A DNA stretch of 49,078 nt from a virus. The notes below the pieces were generated by a model, which did not search any database, was not told where the DNA came from, and saw only the letters and a program-made list of their open reading frames with translations. Position 1 is the first letter of the stretch. Each line of letters starts with the position of its first letter. Shown one piece after another: positions 17,577 through 27,567 of this stretch. Both the position numbers and the translations under genes were made by a program. Location of the stretch: the IMG/VR virus record IMGVR_UViG_3300021085_000050, positions 1-49,078 of that record; one strand, given 5' to 3'.

Positions 17577-18911
17577 TTATAATTGAATAACGATTTTAAT
17601 ATCTTCTGTTTGTTCTGCAACTCTAGTTACTGCAGCTCTATTATCTATATAGAGAATATCACCAGTTAGTGAGTTAAACTCTCCTGAACTATCAGTAGCA
17701 ATAACTCCAGTACCAGAACCATCTATTTCTGATATTGATTCACCTGCACTAAATGAACCAAAGCCTGTTTCTTCATTTTGATGATAATATAAGTTGTCTG
17801 AATCTATCTTATCTATATAAGCTTGAGAGCCACCTGCATTTGCAATAGTTTTATCTGCACTAAATGCTGCACCAATACTTGATAGATTAATTTTATTTAA
17901 TGCATTACCAGTAGCATCTGTTAATTTGGCACTTGAGTATGTGAGAGGATTCTTAATAAGAGCAACTTGACGGAAATCATTTCCTATCACAAAGTCACCT
18001 GATTCAGAACCATCTGGTTTTGCATTGAACATAATTGCTCTTGCTCTAAGATCATCTCTTGGATCTGCTCCGACACCAGCTTTTGCACCAAAGATAGGTC
18101 TTACTGTTGCACCAGTTCCTCCACCACCTACTAATGTAACATCAGCATAGCTATAACCAGAACCAAATACTAATGTTCCGCTTGAGTCTCTAGCATCAAC
18201 TTTAGATATAGCTCCACCAGATACTGTTACATCTGCTTTTGCTAATGTTCCGTTACCTGAGATAGTAACTGTTGGTGTTGATGTATAACCAGTTCCTCCA
18301 GCTGTTACTGTATATCCAATAATCTCTCCGGCTACTGCTGCATCTTGTATTCCCTTTTGTTCAACAATAGAAGCTAGTGAATCAGAATCAGTTGTTTCAA
18401 TAAAAGTAACTGGAAGAAAGTTAGATGATAAGAACTTAGCTGCTGTTAAAGCACCGATAGAGTATAAGAATTTCCATACATATCCGTCCGCTGTTTTAAA
18501 TGCATTACCGCTAGTCCCTGTTGGCTTAACAGTGGAGTTAACCGCATTTCCCGCCGCATTTCTACCTTGCTGTAAACAAATATATAAGTGATTCTCATCA
18601 GTAAAAACATAATAAGAAGTTGCTGGATGTCCTTCTATATTATCATTATAAGATGAATATATTGCACCAGATGACCAATCAGTTCTTGGTACAACTAAAG
18701 ATTTATCTGCAATAGCTTTTACAGATTGTAGACTCAATCCTAAGTTTCGTTCATCACGTAAACTATTCTTAGGGGTAGGAGCAGTATCAGTTGCGTTCCA
18801 TGCTTCAGATTTACCAATGCCAATAAAGTAATTATTATCCGCACTATCTACATCATCAATGATGCTTAGTAGCATTTGTTTTTTGAGTTTATCTGTTATA
18901 ATAGCTGTCAT
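17577..18911 (-). CDS. 8: Baseplate wedge protein gp8-like
   Basis: A 444-residue protein. MTAIITDKLKKQMLLSIIDD, YFIGIGKSEAWN, FTDENHLYICLQQGRN and TADGYVWKFLYSIGALTAAKF are the conserved blocks of T4-like gp8. That protein forms a dimer in each baseplate wedge and binds gp7, gp10 and gp6. It is about 110 residues longer than T4 gp8, with an inserted beta-rich segment (ISGNGTLAKADVTVSGGAIS and after) common in marine homologues. It lies between a fibre-type gene and the large DUF4815-like gene on the same strand. Confidence 0.75.
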   Translation of the reverse strand: MTAIITDKLKKQMLLSIIDDVDSADNNYFIGIGKSEAWNATDTAPTPKNSLRDERNLGLSLQSVKAIADKSLVVPRTDWSSGAIYSSYNDNIEGHPATSYYVFTDENHLYICLQQGRNAAGNAVNSTVKPTGTSGNAFKTADGYVWKFLYSIGALTAAKFLSSNFLPVTFIETTDSDSLASIVEQKGIQDAAVAGEIIGYTVTAGGTGYTSTPTVTISGNGTLAKADVTVSGGAISKVDARDSSGTLVFGSGYSYADVTLVGGGGTGATVRPIFGAKAGVGADPRDDLRARAIMFNAKPDGSESGDFVIGNDFRQVALIKNPLTYSSAKLTDATGNALNKINLSSIGAAFSADKTIANAGGSQAYIDKIDSDNLYYHQNEETGFGSFSAGESISEIDGSGTGVIATDSSGEFNSLTGDILYIDNRAAVTRVAEQTEDIKIVIQL

Positions 18912-18922
18912 TTTCTATGTCC

Positions 18923-19915
18923 TTAAGAAGCAACTGTTTTAGAGGCTAAGTGCCAGTTTGCACCATCCCACATCATGAAACCAGCTTCATGTGCCGCAAA
19001 TGCTACTGTTGATGGGTTACCTGTGCCTACTAAGCTTGTTACTGTTACTGTAGCAGTACCGGTTCCTCTATTTACAAAGTATTTAGTCTCACCAGTAATA
19101 GTTCCATCTGCCATTGTAATAGCAAGAGCTGATGAAGCATTAAAGATTGTGAGAGGAATTGTTAAGTCTACAGCGCCGTCACCTGTCATAAAGTGTTCAC
19201 GGTGTACAACTTTGTTATTAATATTAATAGCACCTGTACCTTTAGAGCCAAGTGTAAGACTTACATTAGTATCATCTCCGTCAGCTGTAATAGATGGAGC
19301 ATTACCAGTTGCAGCATTGGCTACTAATACTTGGTTTACTGCACTAGCAGTTGCTGTTACTTTAATTAATTCAGCACCGTTAGTATCATTAATACTAGTA
19401 CCAATTTTACCAGTATTGATAAGAGGTGATGTTAATGTTTTATTAGTTAATGTTTGTGTATGTGCTTGGAATACAAATGTATCACCACCTGATAATAAAG
19501 GTAATGTAACAGTTCTATTTGCAGATAATTCACTTACACCAAATATATATTTATGATCAGCTGATGTATCATTAATCTGTGGTGATGTAAAAATAGGTGA
19601 TGTAAATGTTTTATTAGTAATAGTCTGAGTTGCAGTATTAGATATTATCTCAGTACCAGCTGTAGGTAATGCTAATGTTACATCAGCGGATGGATTACCA
19701 GCTGTTAATGTTGTTTCATGATCATCAACACTAGTACCTTCAAAGACAACACCCTGATCTGTAAAACTAATACCAGCACTTAACTCACCAGAGTCACCAC
19801 CGAGCACTTGGTACAGCTCAGCAAAGTTTTGGTTAATCTTTAAACCAGCAACACGTAATGTATCACCAGTTCCGTCGTTAGCGGCTGTGCCTCGGGCTAT
19901 ATCTTGTCTTGCCAT
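18923..19915 (-). CDS. Tail fibre-like structural protein
   Basis: A 330-residue protein. The start MARQDIARGTAANDGTGDTLRVAGLKINQNFAELY is a common N-terminus of marine T4-like fibre or baseplate-decoration proteins. It contains TNKTFTSPIFTSPQINDT and TNKTLTSPLINTG, a repeated ITNKTxTSP motif typical of phage fibre beta-shafts. The C-terminus FMMWDGANWHLASKT is like the closing segment of fibre-tip domains. It has its own late promoter motif upstream, at 19944-19951. A receptor-related or decoration role is inferred, not proven. Confidence 0.65.
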   Translation of the reverse strand: MARQDIARGTAANDGTGDTLRVAGLKINQNFAELYQVLGGDSGELSAGISFTDQGVVFEGTSVDDHETTLTAGNPSADVTLALPTAGTEIISNTATQTITNKTFTSPIFTSPQINDTSADHKYIFGVSELSANRTVTLPLLSGGDTFVFQAHTQTLTNKTLTSPLINTGKIGTSINDTNGAELIKVTATASAVNQVLVANAATGNAPSITADGDDTNVSLTLGSKGTGAININNKVVHREHFMTGDGAVDLTIPLTIFNASSALAITMADGTITGETKYFVNRGTGTATVTVTSLVGTGNPSTVAFAAHEAGFMMWDGANWHLASKTVAS

Positions 19916-19943
19916 TTTAATCTCTATCCAAATCTATTATCTT

Positions 19944-19951
19944 TATTTATA
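19944..19951 (-). promoter_or_regulatory. T4-type late promoter motif TATAAATA
   Basis: Minus-strand CTTATAAATAAAG lies 29 bases upstream of the start at 19915, in the short gap after the 19956-20921 gene. Position and exact consensus make this one of the clearer late promoters here. Confidence 0.6.
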
Positions 19952-19955
19952 AGGG

Positions 19956-20921
19956 TTAGGCTGAGTCTGAGTCATACCAAATGTAATTAACTTCGTCGAA
20001 TGTGTCTAATTCTGCAGACATCCTTGGTGTATATGGATCACCAATTGCTGAATCTTCATCAAATGTTGGTGATTTAGTAGAAACCCATTCTTCAATAGTA
20101 TTATAGTTTCTACCAATTTGATCAATTGTAAAGTTAGTATATTCTTCAACTTGTGTGTTAACATCTACACGTACTTCACTATCTAAGAATACATTACGTG
20201 GTCTAAGTCCAGTAACATCTAACTGAGCAGTAATATTTGTTGTAGCAATACCTTCGAATACTGGATTCAAGTTATCAGTAAGTATAACATCTGGCATAAC
20301 TAAAAGATCATTAACATTCTCACTTACTATCTGAACTTCTCCACCAATGTACATACCCGCTGGGTGTACAAATAGTTTATATGCTTCTTTCCATTCACTA
20401 ATAGGAATAGGTGCTTTAACCAATAGAGCATACTTCTGATATAGTTTATCATCAATAAGATACTTGAGTGACTCTGGTCCTATAAGTGATGTAGTTTCAC
20501 CTATGTTAAAAATGTTTTCTTTTGTATATACAACATCTGGAGAGATGCTAAAGAATGATCTAAAGAATTGTTCAATAGAAAAGAGTGTACCCTTTGATCT
20601 ATATAGTGTGTTAGAATACTTAGCAGCTGATCTTTTATTCTGAAAGCCTTCAAAGTATTGTTGACCTAAGAGTAACTCGTCTTCTATAAAAGAAAGATTT
20701 GAAAGATCAGTTGCTGTAATGTCTCTATTTAAAAACAAATCGTGTATTAGTCTTGAAGGAGCTTCACTACTATTATCCCACTCATAGTAAGCTTCAAGAA
20801 AGCTAACAAGCTTAGGATACTCTTCAAGAAAATATGCAGGTAGAACCTCACGTACAGAATGGTAATCATGTACTGATAGATTACGTCTGTTATTATCTTT
20901 TAATGTTTTATCTTGTGACAT
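19956..20921 (-). CDS. Baseplate wedge protein, possibly gp7-like
   Basis: A 321-residue acidic protein. The N-terminal half, with REVLPAYFLEEYPKLVSFLEAYYEW and YSNTLYRSKGTLFSIEQFFRSFF, is a conserved structural protein found directly after gp6 in marine T4-like phages. Its position and the presence of an aromatic, helical N-terminal region suggest correspondence to the N-terminal (P2 gpI-like) part of T4 gp7, but T4 gp7 is over 1000 residues, so the equivalence is uncertain. It lies six bases downstream of gp6 on the same strand, so it is co-expressed with the wedge genes. Confidence 0.55.
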   Translation of the reverse strand: MSQDKTLKDNNRRNLSVHDYHSVREVLPAYFLEEYPKLVSFLEAYYEWDNSSEAPSRLIHDLFLNRDITATDLSNLSFIEDELLLGQQYFEGFQNKRSAAKYSNTLYRSKGTLFSIEQFFRSFFSISPDVVYTKENIFNIGETTSLIGPESLKYLIDDKLYQKYALLVKAPIPISEWKEAYKLFVHPAGMYIGGEVQIVSENVNDLLVMPDVILTDNLNPVFEGIATTNITAQLDVTGLRPRNVFLDSEVRVDVNTQVEEYTNFTIDQIGRNYNTIEEWVSTKSPTFDEDSAIGDPYTPRMSAELDTFDEVNYIWYDSDSA

Positions 20922-20927
20922 ATATTT

Positions 20928-22751
20928 CTAAGTGGTTGTAACCACAACTCCAGTAGCAAAAGATGGACCGCTATCATATTCAAGGATATCATTTCTAAGT
21001 GGACTAATAGCCGATTGGTTAGCTGGAACAGCACTTACTTTAATAAATGCATCACCACCTATAATAGATTGTAGTCTTAATCCAATAATACTTATAACAC
21101 CAGTTGCTGAGTTATATGATCCGATGTTATCAGCTTCCACTGATTGTTCACCAAGTGTAACAACTTCAAGTTTATTAGAACTTAGTTTATTTCTGATGAT
21201 ACAAGTTTTACCATTAAACTGGAATGGTGTTGTTTTAATAATATAGTTTACATCATCTGGTTCAGCAAGTCCGACTGGATACCTTAGTGTATGATCTTGA
21301 AGTAAATCTGTTGTAGGAGTAAACCTACGCTGAACTTTAATATTAGCACGTGATGATAGAACCGATGTATTAACTTCATCTACATTATTTAATAGATTTG
21401 ATCTACGGAATGATTGGTTAAATTTACCAACATTAGTTGTAAAGTAATTATTAATTTCTGTTTGTACATTATCTTGTACAGTATTAAGAGATAGTGAACC
21501 AAGTTTAGGATTAAACTGGAAGAATATTTCTGTCTCAATAAATGTGGTAACAGGATCTTCAAACTTAATATCAAAGCCAACAACCGATAACTGTTTAGAT
21601 AGATCAGTAATAGCATCCTTAGTAGTTGCAATAGTATCTGCTGTTACATCTGAATTGAAAACAATAGATAAGAAAACAACTCCAAATTCTGGTAAGAGTG
21701 CTTCTTCACCACCAAATGCTTGTATATCTTTAATCAGTGTACCAAAGTTAGATAGAACTAATGTAGAGTAATCAACTGCAGTAACCATTCTATTCTGTGT
21801 AGCATATTGGAATGGAGCATTCTTACGAATAGAAGCCATTGTTTCTTCTTCAGCACCACCAATAGAATTGATCACAGTAACTGGTGTTACATTATAGTCT
21901 TCACCTAATATAGAGATTTTAGAGTTTGCTGTAAATGAACTAGCTCCGTTAGCAACAGAACCATTAACTTTTAAATACTCTATAACAATTTTATTACCAG
22001 CTTCTGGTGCTGTACCGAGTGTAATACCATCTCCGAATGTTATCTCATAGAAACCATTTGGTGCTTCTTTCATAATATATAATCGAGTGTTAGCATTAAT
22101 TGTAGTTGCTTTACTGATATTAATATATGAAGTAAATGCTGTATCACTTGCTGATTGATATACTTTAACAATCGCAGTTTCCATATCTATGTCTTTATCA
22201 GGTATAATATATACATCATCTACACTATCTGGTCCAACAAAGAATGTTTTTGTTTTAGCAACACCTTCTTTAATTCCAATGTTAGCTGAACCAGATGGAG
22301 TTAAGTATGAATAGTATCCGTAACCATTATCTGTAGCACTTACTGTCTCTGTAGTCTGAAACGTATATGTTACATCATCCACTGAAGCAGTAAACTTAGT
22401 ACCACTAGCCAAAGATAGTGTCGAAGGTCTACCTGATAAATCACCAGTATTAGTTGATAGTGTTACAGTACCCATTGAAGCAGTCTTAGATTTTGGAATA
22501 TAACCAATACCTTCCGCTAATGATACTAGTGAACTTCTTAATTGTGCTGTAGAAAGATATGATTCATTCAAAGCAAAGTTAGCAATCAATCCATTATAGT
22601 GTGTGTTAACAGCAAGAACATCAAGAATATTAGATAAACCCGATGCCTCAAAGTTATAGTCAGCAAACTCACTCTTAGCTGCAAGTGCTGTTTTTAGATT
22701 GTTCTTGATTGTATTGAAGTCAAGTTCTGTTGATTTAATTGTTGTAGCCAT
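20928..22751 (-). CDS. 6: Baseplate wedge protein gp6
   Basis: A 607-residue protein (T4 gp6 has 660). The N-terminus with FNTIKNNLKTALAAKSEFADY, SNILDVLAVNTHYNGLIANF and LNESYLSTAQLRSSLVSLA is the conserved gp6/gpJ-family segment. That family forms the continuous ring of the baseplate inner wedge. Later RMVTAVDYSTLVLSNFG and PEFGVVFLSIVF are also family features. It follows gp25 with one base between the genes, the order found in T4 relatives. Confidence 0.85.
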   Translation of the reverse strand: MATTIKSTELDFNTIKNNLKTALAAKSEFADYNFEASGLSNILDVLAVNTHYNGLIANFALNESYLSTAQLRSSLVSLAEGIGYIPKSKTASMGTVTLSTNTGDLSGRPSTLSLASGTKFTASVDDVTYTFQTTETVSATDNGYGYYSYLTPSGSANIGIKEGVAKTKTFFVGPDSVDDVYIIPDKDIDMETAIVKVYQSASDTAFTSYINISKATTINANTRLYIMKEAPNGFYEITFGDGITLGTAPEAGNKIVIEYLKVNGSVANGASSFTANSKISILGEDYNVTPVTVINSIGGAEEETMASIRKNAPFQYATQNRMVTAVDYSTLVLSNFGTLIKDIQAFGGEEALLPEFGVVFLSIVFNSDVTADTIATTKDAITDLSKQLSVVGFDIKFEDPVTTFIETEIFFQFNPKLGSLSLNTVQDNVQTEINNYFTTNVGKFNQSFRRSNLLNNVDEVNTSVLSSRANIKVQRRFTPTTDLLQDHTLRYPVGLAEPDDVNYIIKTTPFQFNGKTCIIRNKLSSNKLEVVTLGEQSVEADNIGSYNSATGVISIIGLRLQSIIGGDAFIKVSAVPANQSAISPLRNDILEYDSGPSFATGVVVTTT

Positions 22752-22752
22752 A

Positions 22753-23193
22753 TTATCTTAACCTCGAAACGATGGTATTGAGTGTAACTGTTTCTTCCGT
22801 ACTTATTACCTTAAAGGTGACTGTTACAGAAAGTGAATTATTATCTGGTTGTAAATTTACATCTACGTTTAATACTTCGGCACGTGGCTCATAAACATAG
22901 ATAGCATTTCTAATATTTTGTTTTACGGTGCGTGATGTTCTATTATCCGCTAGTTCAAAGAACATAGATGTTATATCTGCACCAAAGTCTGACTCGAATG
23001 GTTTCTCTAATCTACCAGTTGCGACAATATTCTTTACTGATTGTTTTACAGCAGCTGCATCTTTTTTCTTATATACATCACCACTCGGACGCTTTGCAAA
23101 TGATAAGTCTATATCCATATAGTTGCGCTTACGAGATGTAACCACACTAGACGTATTTAGATCCTTATCCTCTATTGAAAGTATTCGAGCCAT
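22753..23193 (-). CDS. 25: Baseplate wedge protein gp25
   Basis: A 146-residue protein close to T4 gp25 (132). GDVYKKKDAAAVKQSVKNIV, KPFESDFGADITSMFFEL, and NIRNAIYVYEPRAEVLNV are conserved blocks of the gp25-like family. It has a lysozyme-like fold without enzymatic activity in contractile tails and links the wedge to the sheath. It is the first gene behind the late promoter motif at 23219-23226 and is nearly contiguous with gp6. Confidence 0.85.
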   Translation of the reverse strand: MARILSIEDKDLNTSSVVTSRKRNYMDIDLSFAKRPSGDVYKKKDAAAVKQSVKNIVATGRLEKPFESDFGADITSMFFELADNRTSRTVKQNIRNAIYVYEPRAEVLNVDVNLQPDNNSLSVTVTFKVISTEETVTLNTIVSRLR

Positions 23194-23218
23194 TCTTTAT
23201 CCTTAAACCTATTGCTTT

Positions 23219-23226
23219 TATTTATA
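23219..23226 (-). promoter_or_regulatory. T4-type late promoter motif TATAAATA
   Basis: Minus-strand CTTATAAATAAAAG lies 26 bases upstream of gp25 in the only intergenic gap of this part of the baseplate cluster. It would drive gp25, gp6 and the genes after them. Confidence 0.6.
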
Positions 23227-23232
23227 AGAGTT

Positions 23233-25254
23233 TTATCGAGGACTAAAGGCAGTATTAGCAGGATTTGGTTCTAATTCTACTAAACTATCCGTTGATTGTA
23301 AACCATTATTAAATTTAGTCTGTACTAATCTTTTAAATGTAACTGCTTCTGGTTTAGTCACTATTGGTGTTTCAATGATGATCTGAACATTCATAGAACC
23401 ATCAGGATTAAATGTATCATAGTCTAGTGTAAGTTTATCAAATAAACCTATCTCTGCTATATCACAAGCTAAATCAAATGTTACTTCTGGATCCATCTTA
23501 CCATCTGGACCATATAATTCATATACTACAGCTCTACCTTTGTTTCTTAAATCAAGTAGACCATCTGTTGTAAGTGTTTCCGTTTCAAGCCCAGCGGCAC
23601 CACCTTTACCATATAGTTCTTTAGCATAGAAACCTTCTACAGCTTTAAGTTTATAATCAGAAAACTTACCAGATGTACCCATAGCATGTTTAGTAATATG
23701 AGTCTGAACAAGATAGTTCTTAGCAATCTGTTTCTTATCAGCTAACGATAGTGATTTAAAAGAACCAGCATCATTAGCACCAATAAATCTTGCCATGGTT
23801 ATTGGTTTATTTAATACAGTATTAGAAGTAATATCAGTTAAAGCATTTATTTCACCAAACTTCTGATCAGTAAGTGAGAATATTTTCTTCTTACTATCTA
23901 CAATAAATGTCTTAGTTGCTCTCTCAATACCAGCATTACCTAATTTAGATGTTCCTCTTTGTGCAGTACCACTAGCTTTTCTTACTCTACCATATCCACC
24001 TGGTGGTGTTGTAGAAGTATACTGTTCATTTAGTTTACCTGCTCCTAATTGAATAGCAGCAAAGTCTACATCATTAAGATATGAAGGATCCCTCAACTTT
24101 GATCTCACATCAACAGTATCTAATGCTCTGATTCTTAATGAGTTATATAAGAAGTTATCTACATCAACCTTAACAGTCTTTACACCTATTTCTGATTTAG
24201 TAAGAACATCTGATAGAACACCAGATGCAGCAGTGTATACATCAGGCTGTGCTACATTAGATACAGTAAAACCAGATGGAGAGCCAACTCCACCACCAGT
24301 TGATGGATCTGCATAGCTTTGTGAATTAGATATATCAGCAACAAGAGATGTTAATGATGTACCTCTGAGATCACCATGAAATGTCGGTGCTGTTACACCT
24401 TCACTAAAGTGTGCTCCTTGACCATGATGTCTTACTTCTACACCACCGAATGTACCAGTATCAGCCCATATATATGCTTCAAGTGCTTGTATATTCATCT
24501 TAGGTGATGATTGTATTATTCTTGTCTCTGCAGTAAGTTCCATCTTAGATGAACCAGCGATAATGATATCACCTTCTGTAGCTTGCTTATTAGTACCTCT
24601 AATAGCCGTAGTAACATTACCAAGATGTGTACTTACTGATTCTCCAGCAACTACTTTACTATCATTACCAGATACATTAGAGCCTTTATTACCAAATACC
24701 TTTGATCTGCTATTGCCCTCAATGTTTTCTTTCTTATCACCTTTAGTGTTAACTTCGTAGTTATCACAATTGACTTTAAAATCACCCTTAACATTGATAG
24801 TAAGATCACCTTCATATGTAAGTTGACCATTACCTTCTACTATAACAGTCTGATCACCATGAGTAACTTCTACTTTGTTATCTGTTGCTAGTACAACTAC
24901 AGTACCATCTGGTCTTAATTCTATACCAGAGCCACTATTATGTTTAATAAGAATACGTTCGCCACCTGGTGTATCATTAAACTCAAATACGTGACCAGAA
25001 ATTGTTTCTTTAACATCAGCATATGGGTATTGTGTAGATGTAAGAGGCGGCATATTTACATCAGCGCCTAATGGTAGTTGATGTGTTTTACCTGATCTAA
25101 CAGATTCATTTATACTAGATAAGTTTTCATATTCTTTTCTTGGAAACTCTTTATTAGGATCAGAAAAGCCATTAACAGTAGTACCTTGAGTATCTACAAA
25201 CCCACTACCGAACCTTTGTACTCTATCTTTTAAATCATCTCTTTCGGTTGTCAT
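23233..25254 (-). CDS. 5: Tail spike/needle protein (gp5 C-terminal beta-helix-like)
   Basis: A 673-residue protein. From about residue 85 (SGHVFEFNDTPGGERILIKH, GIELRPDGTVVVLATDN) it matches the gp5/VgrG needle. Residues 140-215 carry a valine-x-glycine pattern about every eight residues (VIVEGNG, INVKGDF, NTKGDK, NIEGNS, NVSGND), as in the triple-stranded beta-helix of T4 gp5. The OB-fold and lysozyme parts of gp5 are not here but in the gene at 26716-27567. The C-terminal 350 residues (VADISNSQSYADPSTGG on) are an extra domain unlike T4. Overlap of four bases with the amidase gene implies coupled translation. Confidence 0.7.
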   Translation of the reverse strand: MTTERDDLKDRVQRFGSGFVDTQGTTVNGFSDPNKEFPRKEYENLSSINESVRSGKTHQLPLGADVNMPPLTSTQYPYADVKETISGHVFEFNDTPGGERILIKHNSGSGIELRPDGTVVVLATDNKVEVTHGDQTVIVEGNGQLTYEGDLTINVKGDFKVNCDNYEVNTKGDKKENIEGNSRSKVFGNKGSNVSGNDSKVVAGESVSTHLGNVTTAIRGTNKQATEGDIIIAGSSKMELTAETRIIQSSPKMNIQALEAYIWADTGTFGGVEVRHHGQGAHFSEGVTAPTFHGDLRGTSLTSLVADISNSQSYADPSTGGGVGSPSGFTVSNVAQPDVYTAASGVLSDVLTKSEIGVKTVKVDVDNFLYNSLRIRALDTVDVRSKLRDPSYLNDVDFAAIQLGAGKLNEQYTSTTPPGGYGRVRKASGTAQRGTSKLGNAGIERATKTFIVDSKKKIFSLTDQKFGEINALTDITSNTVLNKPITMARFIGANDAGSFKSLSLADKKQIAKNYLVQTHITKHAMGTSGKFSDYKLKAVEGFYAKELYGKGGAAGLETETLTTDGLLDLRNKGRAVVYELYGPDGKMDPEVTFDLACDIAEIGLFDKLTLDYDTFNPDGSMNVQIIIETPIVTKPEAVTFKRLVQTKFNNGLQSTDSLVELEPNPANTAFSPR

Positions 25255-26726
25255 ACTATTGTTCCTGCATTAATCTGTTCTGTTGTAAGAGGACCAGATG
25301 CCTTAGCATCTACTATTATATTTGTTTTATTAAAGTTAACACTTACATATTCTGGTACATCAAACCCAGGATCTACTTTACCTTTATCTGATGTATCGTT
25401 ATGACCTAGTGCTTGTCCAGAAGGCCATACTTCATAGAAGGCTTCTACAAACTTCTTAAAAGAATCCATCTGTACGGCTGTTAAACTATCTGCACTAATG
25501 TATCTATTAGGGTTAGGAGTACCTGTTGGACAGTTATAACCACCAGCCATAGAAACACCTATAGACTTATCATTATGACCATATGCGGCTGAGTGAGCAC
25601 CTTTTCTATCAATAGGTCTACCTCTTTGTATTCTTCCGTCACGTCTAATTATATAATGATAACCACAGCCAGACCATCCATTAGCCAAATGCCATGCGTG
25701 TACTTCTGGTGATCCTATGTCTTGATTAGTATATGAACCAGTCCAGTGTGCTATAAACTCAGTGATTTCTCTATTACTATTTCTAAACTCAGCAACCAAT
25801 TCTTCTTTTGAATCTACATATGTGAATAGATCAGATGATATAGGTGTATCTTTACCTTTCCAACCATTATTGTTTGAGCCAATAACGTATGAATTACCTG
25901 TCTTTTTACCTATTGATTTATCATTATTAAATTCAACAGTATCATTTGGGTTGATAAGGATCTGATTTACCTTTTCTTCAATGTCTGCATACTCTTTTGA
26001 CGACTGACTTGCTATTAGTTTAGTTGCTTCTTCCCTATCATCAGTCTCAATAAGATTAACAACTTCCTCTTTATCTACATTTGTACCATTAATTAAATCA
26101 TCTAATACTATATCAGTATTGGTATCAAGTTTACGTGTTACATTAGATAGTAGTGTACCACCTGTGAAACCAAGTATGTTTGAAAAGTTACTCTTATATG
26201 CAGCAATAGATTCACTGAGACCAGTAGCTGAACCAATCTTTTCTTCTATTGTTTTTTCTATTGTAGATACACTCTGCTTACCATTTGGTGCAGCAACACT
26301 CGATAGTATAGCATCTGGTACTTTTTCATTAGTTACATTCTTTAATGATCTTGATATAGCTTCAGGAGAACCAGTGCTGATTATAAGTTTTAACTCACCA
26401 TTTGCAAGTGTTTCACCAATAGCACTATTGATCTCTGATATTCTTGCACTTGATAGATTACCAATCAGTTTGTCTTCTAATCCTGGCACCTTACCAGTGA
26501 TTTCTACTATAGAATCAACGGCTGCTACAGCTTGCGATAAAGGATGATCACTACCACTTAATGGTACAATACCAGATACGGCAACACCAACATCTTTAAG
26601 ACCAGTCTCTAGTTGACAAGATGTCTGTCCTACTACTTGTGTTTTTTTATCTAAAACTTGATCTAAGTTAGAGTTACTGTTTAAAGTATTCAGCTGGCTA
26701 TTTAAAACATTAATATTAATTGCCAT
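25251..26726 (-). CDS. Tail-associated N-acetylmuramoyl-L-alanine amidase
   Basis: A 491-residue protein. The N-terminal 310 residues are helical and probably structural. Residues 320-465 form an Amidase_2 / T7-lysozyme-type zinc amidase: EFIAHWTG (H327), WHLANGWSGCGYHYIIRRDG (Y356), GAHSAAYGHNDKSIG, and GHNDTSDKGKVDPGF (H442, K450, D452). The zinc ligands would be H327, H442 and D452, with Asp in place of the T7 Cys, as in AmpD-type enzymes. It cuts the bond between muramic acid and the stem peptide. Its place between the two halves of the gp5 hub, with overlaps on both sides, argues for a baseplate enzyme used during entry rather than for lysis. Confidence 0.8.
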   Translation of the reverse strand: MAININVLNSQLNTLNSNSNLDQVLDKKTQVVGQTSCQLETGLKDVGVAVSGIVPLSGSDHPLSQAVAAVDSIVEITGKVPGLEDKLIGNLSSARISEINSAIGETLANGELKLIISTGSPEAISRSLKNVTNEKVPDAILSSVAAPNGKQSVSTIEKTIEEKIGSATGLSESIAAYKSNFSNILGFTGGTLLSNVTRKLDTNTDIVLDDLINGTNVDKEEVVNLIETDDREEATKLIASQSSKEYADIEEKVNQILINPNDTVEFNNDKSIGKKTGNSYVIGSNNNGWKGKDTPISSDLFTYVDSKEELVAEFRNSNREITEFIAHWTGSYTNQDIGSPEVHAWHLANGWSGCGYHYIIRRDGRIQRGRPIDRKGAHSAAYGHNDKSIGVSMAGGYNCPTGTPNPNRYISADSLTAVQMDSFKKFVEAFYEVWPSGQALGHNDTSDKGKVDPGFDVPEYVSVNFNKTNIIVDAKASGPLTTEQINAGTIV

Positions 26727-27567
26727 TATAATTCTCCAAAACTCTTTTAGCGTTATCTATTCTTGCTGGCTTATTTGCGGAGGCTGCATTAGGTCTCTCA
26801 TACTTATCACAAAAATATTCAGTTGCTACTTTAATATTAGTTAATGTCTTAAACTTAGCATATCCTAAGTATCTATTTGTAGTAAAGTCATGTATAAAGA
26901 AAGCTAATTGTGTTCCTAAGTCTTCTATATCAAGAAACCTTTCATCAGCAAACTGTTCTAACTCTTGTTTGCGACCTACAGCTGGATTCCATTGGGCTAT
27001 ACCATATGATTCTTCCCCAGGTACTTCGGATATTCTCTTTGGATCCATACCTGATTCGTGTATAAAGTTACCTATGATAGCTGCTGCTTGTACAGGACTA
27101 AAGCTATGAGAGATAAGAAAGTTAAATGCTTTCTCTGCATTACTCTCACCTACTAGTGCTATAGTGGATATAGTATCTTTTATATCTCTATTTGATTCTG
27201 TTCTTACTGTAGAATCATTTTCAAATCCATTATTTGTTCTTTCACCTGACTCAAATCTAGGAGTTGAACCAAGAACAAGAGGTACTTGAGACTGAATACC
27301 ATCCATGAATACACCAAATACTTGTGCCCCCGGCTTAATACCAAGTGATCTACCTAGACCAGATACACCATCCTCTGTAGTAGGTGTTACAACTTGAGCC
27401 CAAGGGAGTGATCTTTCTGGTACTTCATTCACATCACCATTATGAATACCATAAATTCTTACTTTAATTCTACCCGCTCTAAGAGGATCTTGTATATTAA
27501 CAACAACACCAAGAAACCACCTTTGAATATCACCATAGTATGCTGACTGAATTGTTGATAAACTCAT
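26716..27567 (-). CDS. 5: Baseplate hub protein: gp5-type OB-fold with tail lysozyme domain
   Basis: A 283-residue protein with two domains. Residues 14-105 (RWFLGVVVNIQDPLRAGRIK, LPWAQVVTPT, GAQVFGVFMDG) are the OB-fold of gp5 and VgrG proteins, which sits on the gp27 ring. Residues about 140-283 (FLISHSFSPVQAAAIIGNFI followed by HESGMDP and SYGIAQW) match the phage tail lysozyme family, with E171 as the likely catalytic acid. The needle domain of T4 gp5 is missing and is provided by the separate gene at 23233-25254. The start overlaps the gp27-like gene by four bases and the end overlaps the amidase by 11. Confidence 0.8.
   Translation of the reverse strand: MSLSTIQSAYYGDIQRWFLGVVVNIQDPLRAGRIKVRIYGIHNGDVNEVPERSLPWAQVVTPTTEDGVSGLGRSLGIKPGAQVFGVFMDGIQSQVPLVLGSTPRFESGERTNNGFENDSTVRTESNRDIKDTISTIALVGESNAEKAFNFLISHSFSPVQAAAIIGNFIHESGMDPKRISEVPGEESYGIAQWNPAVGRKQELEQFADERFLDIEDLGTQLAFFIHDFTTNRYLGYAKFKTLTNIKVATEYFCDKYERPNAASANKPARIDNAKRVLENYNGN

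Noticed and set aside
18975-19556. Plus-strand open frame opposite the fibre gene at 18923-19915
   Set aside because: It is a shadow of repetitive fibre codons (Val/Leu/Ala-rich translation) without a ribosome site or promoter.
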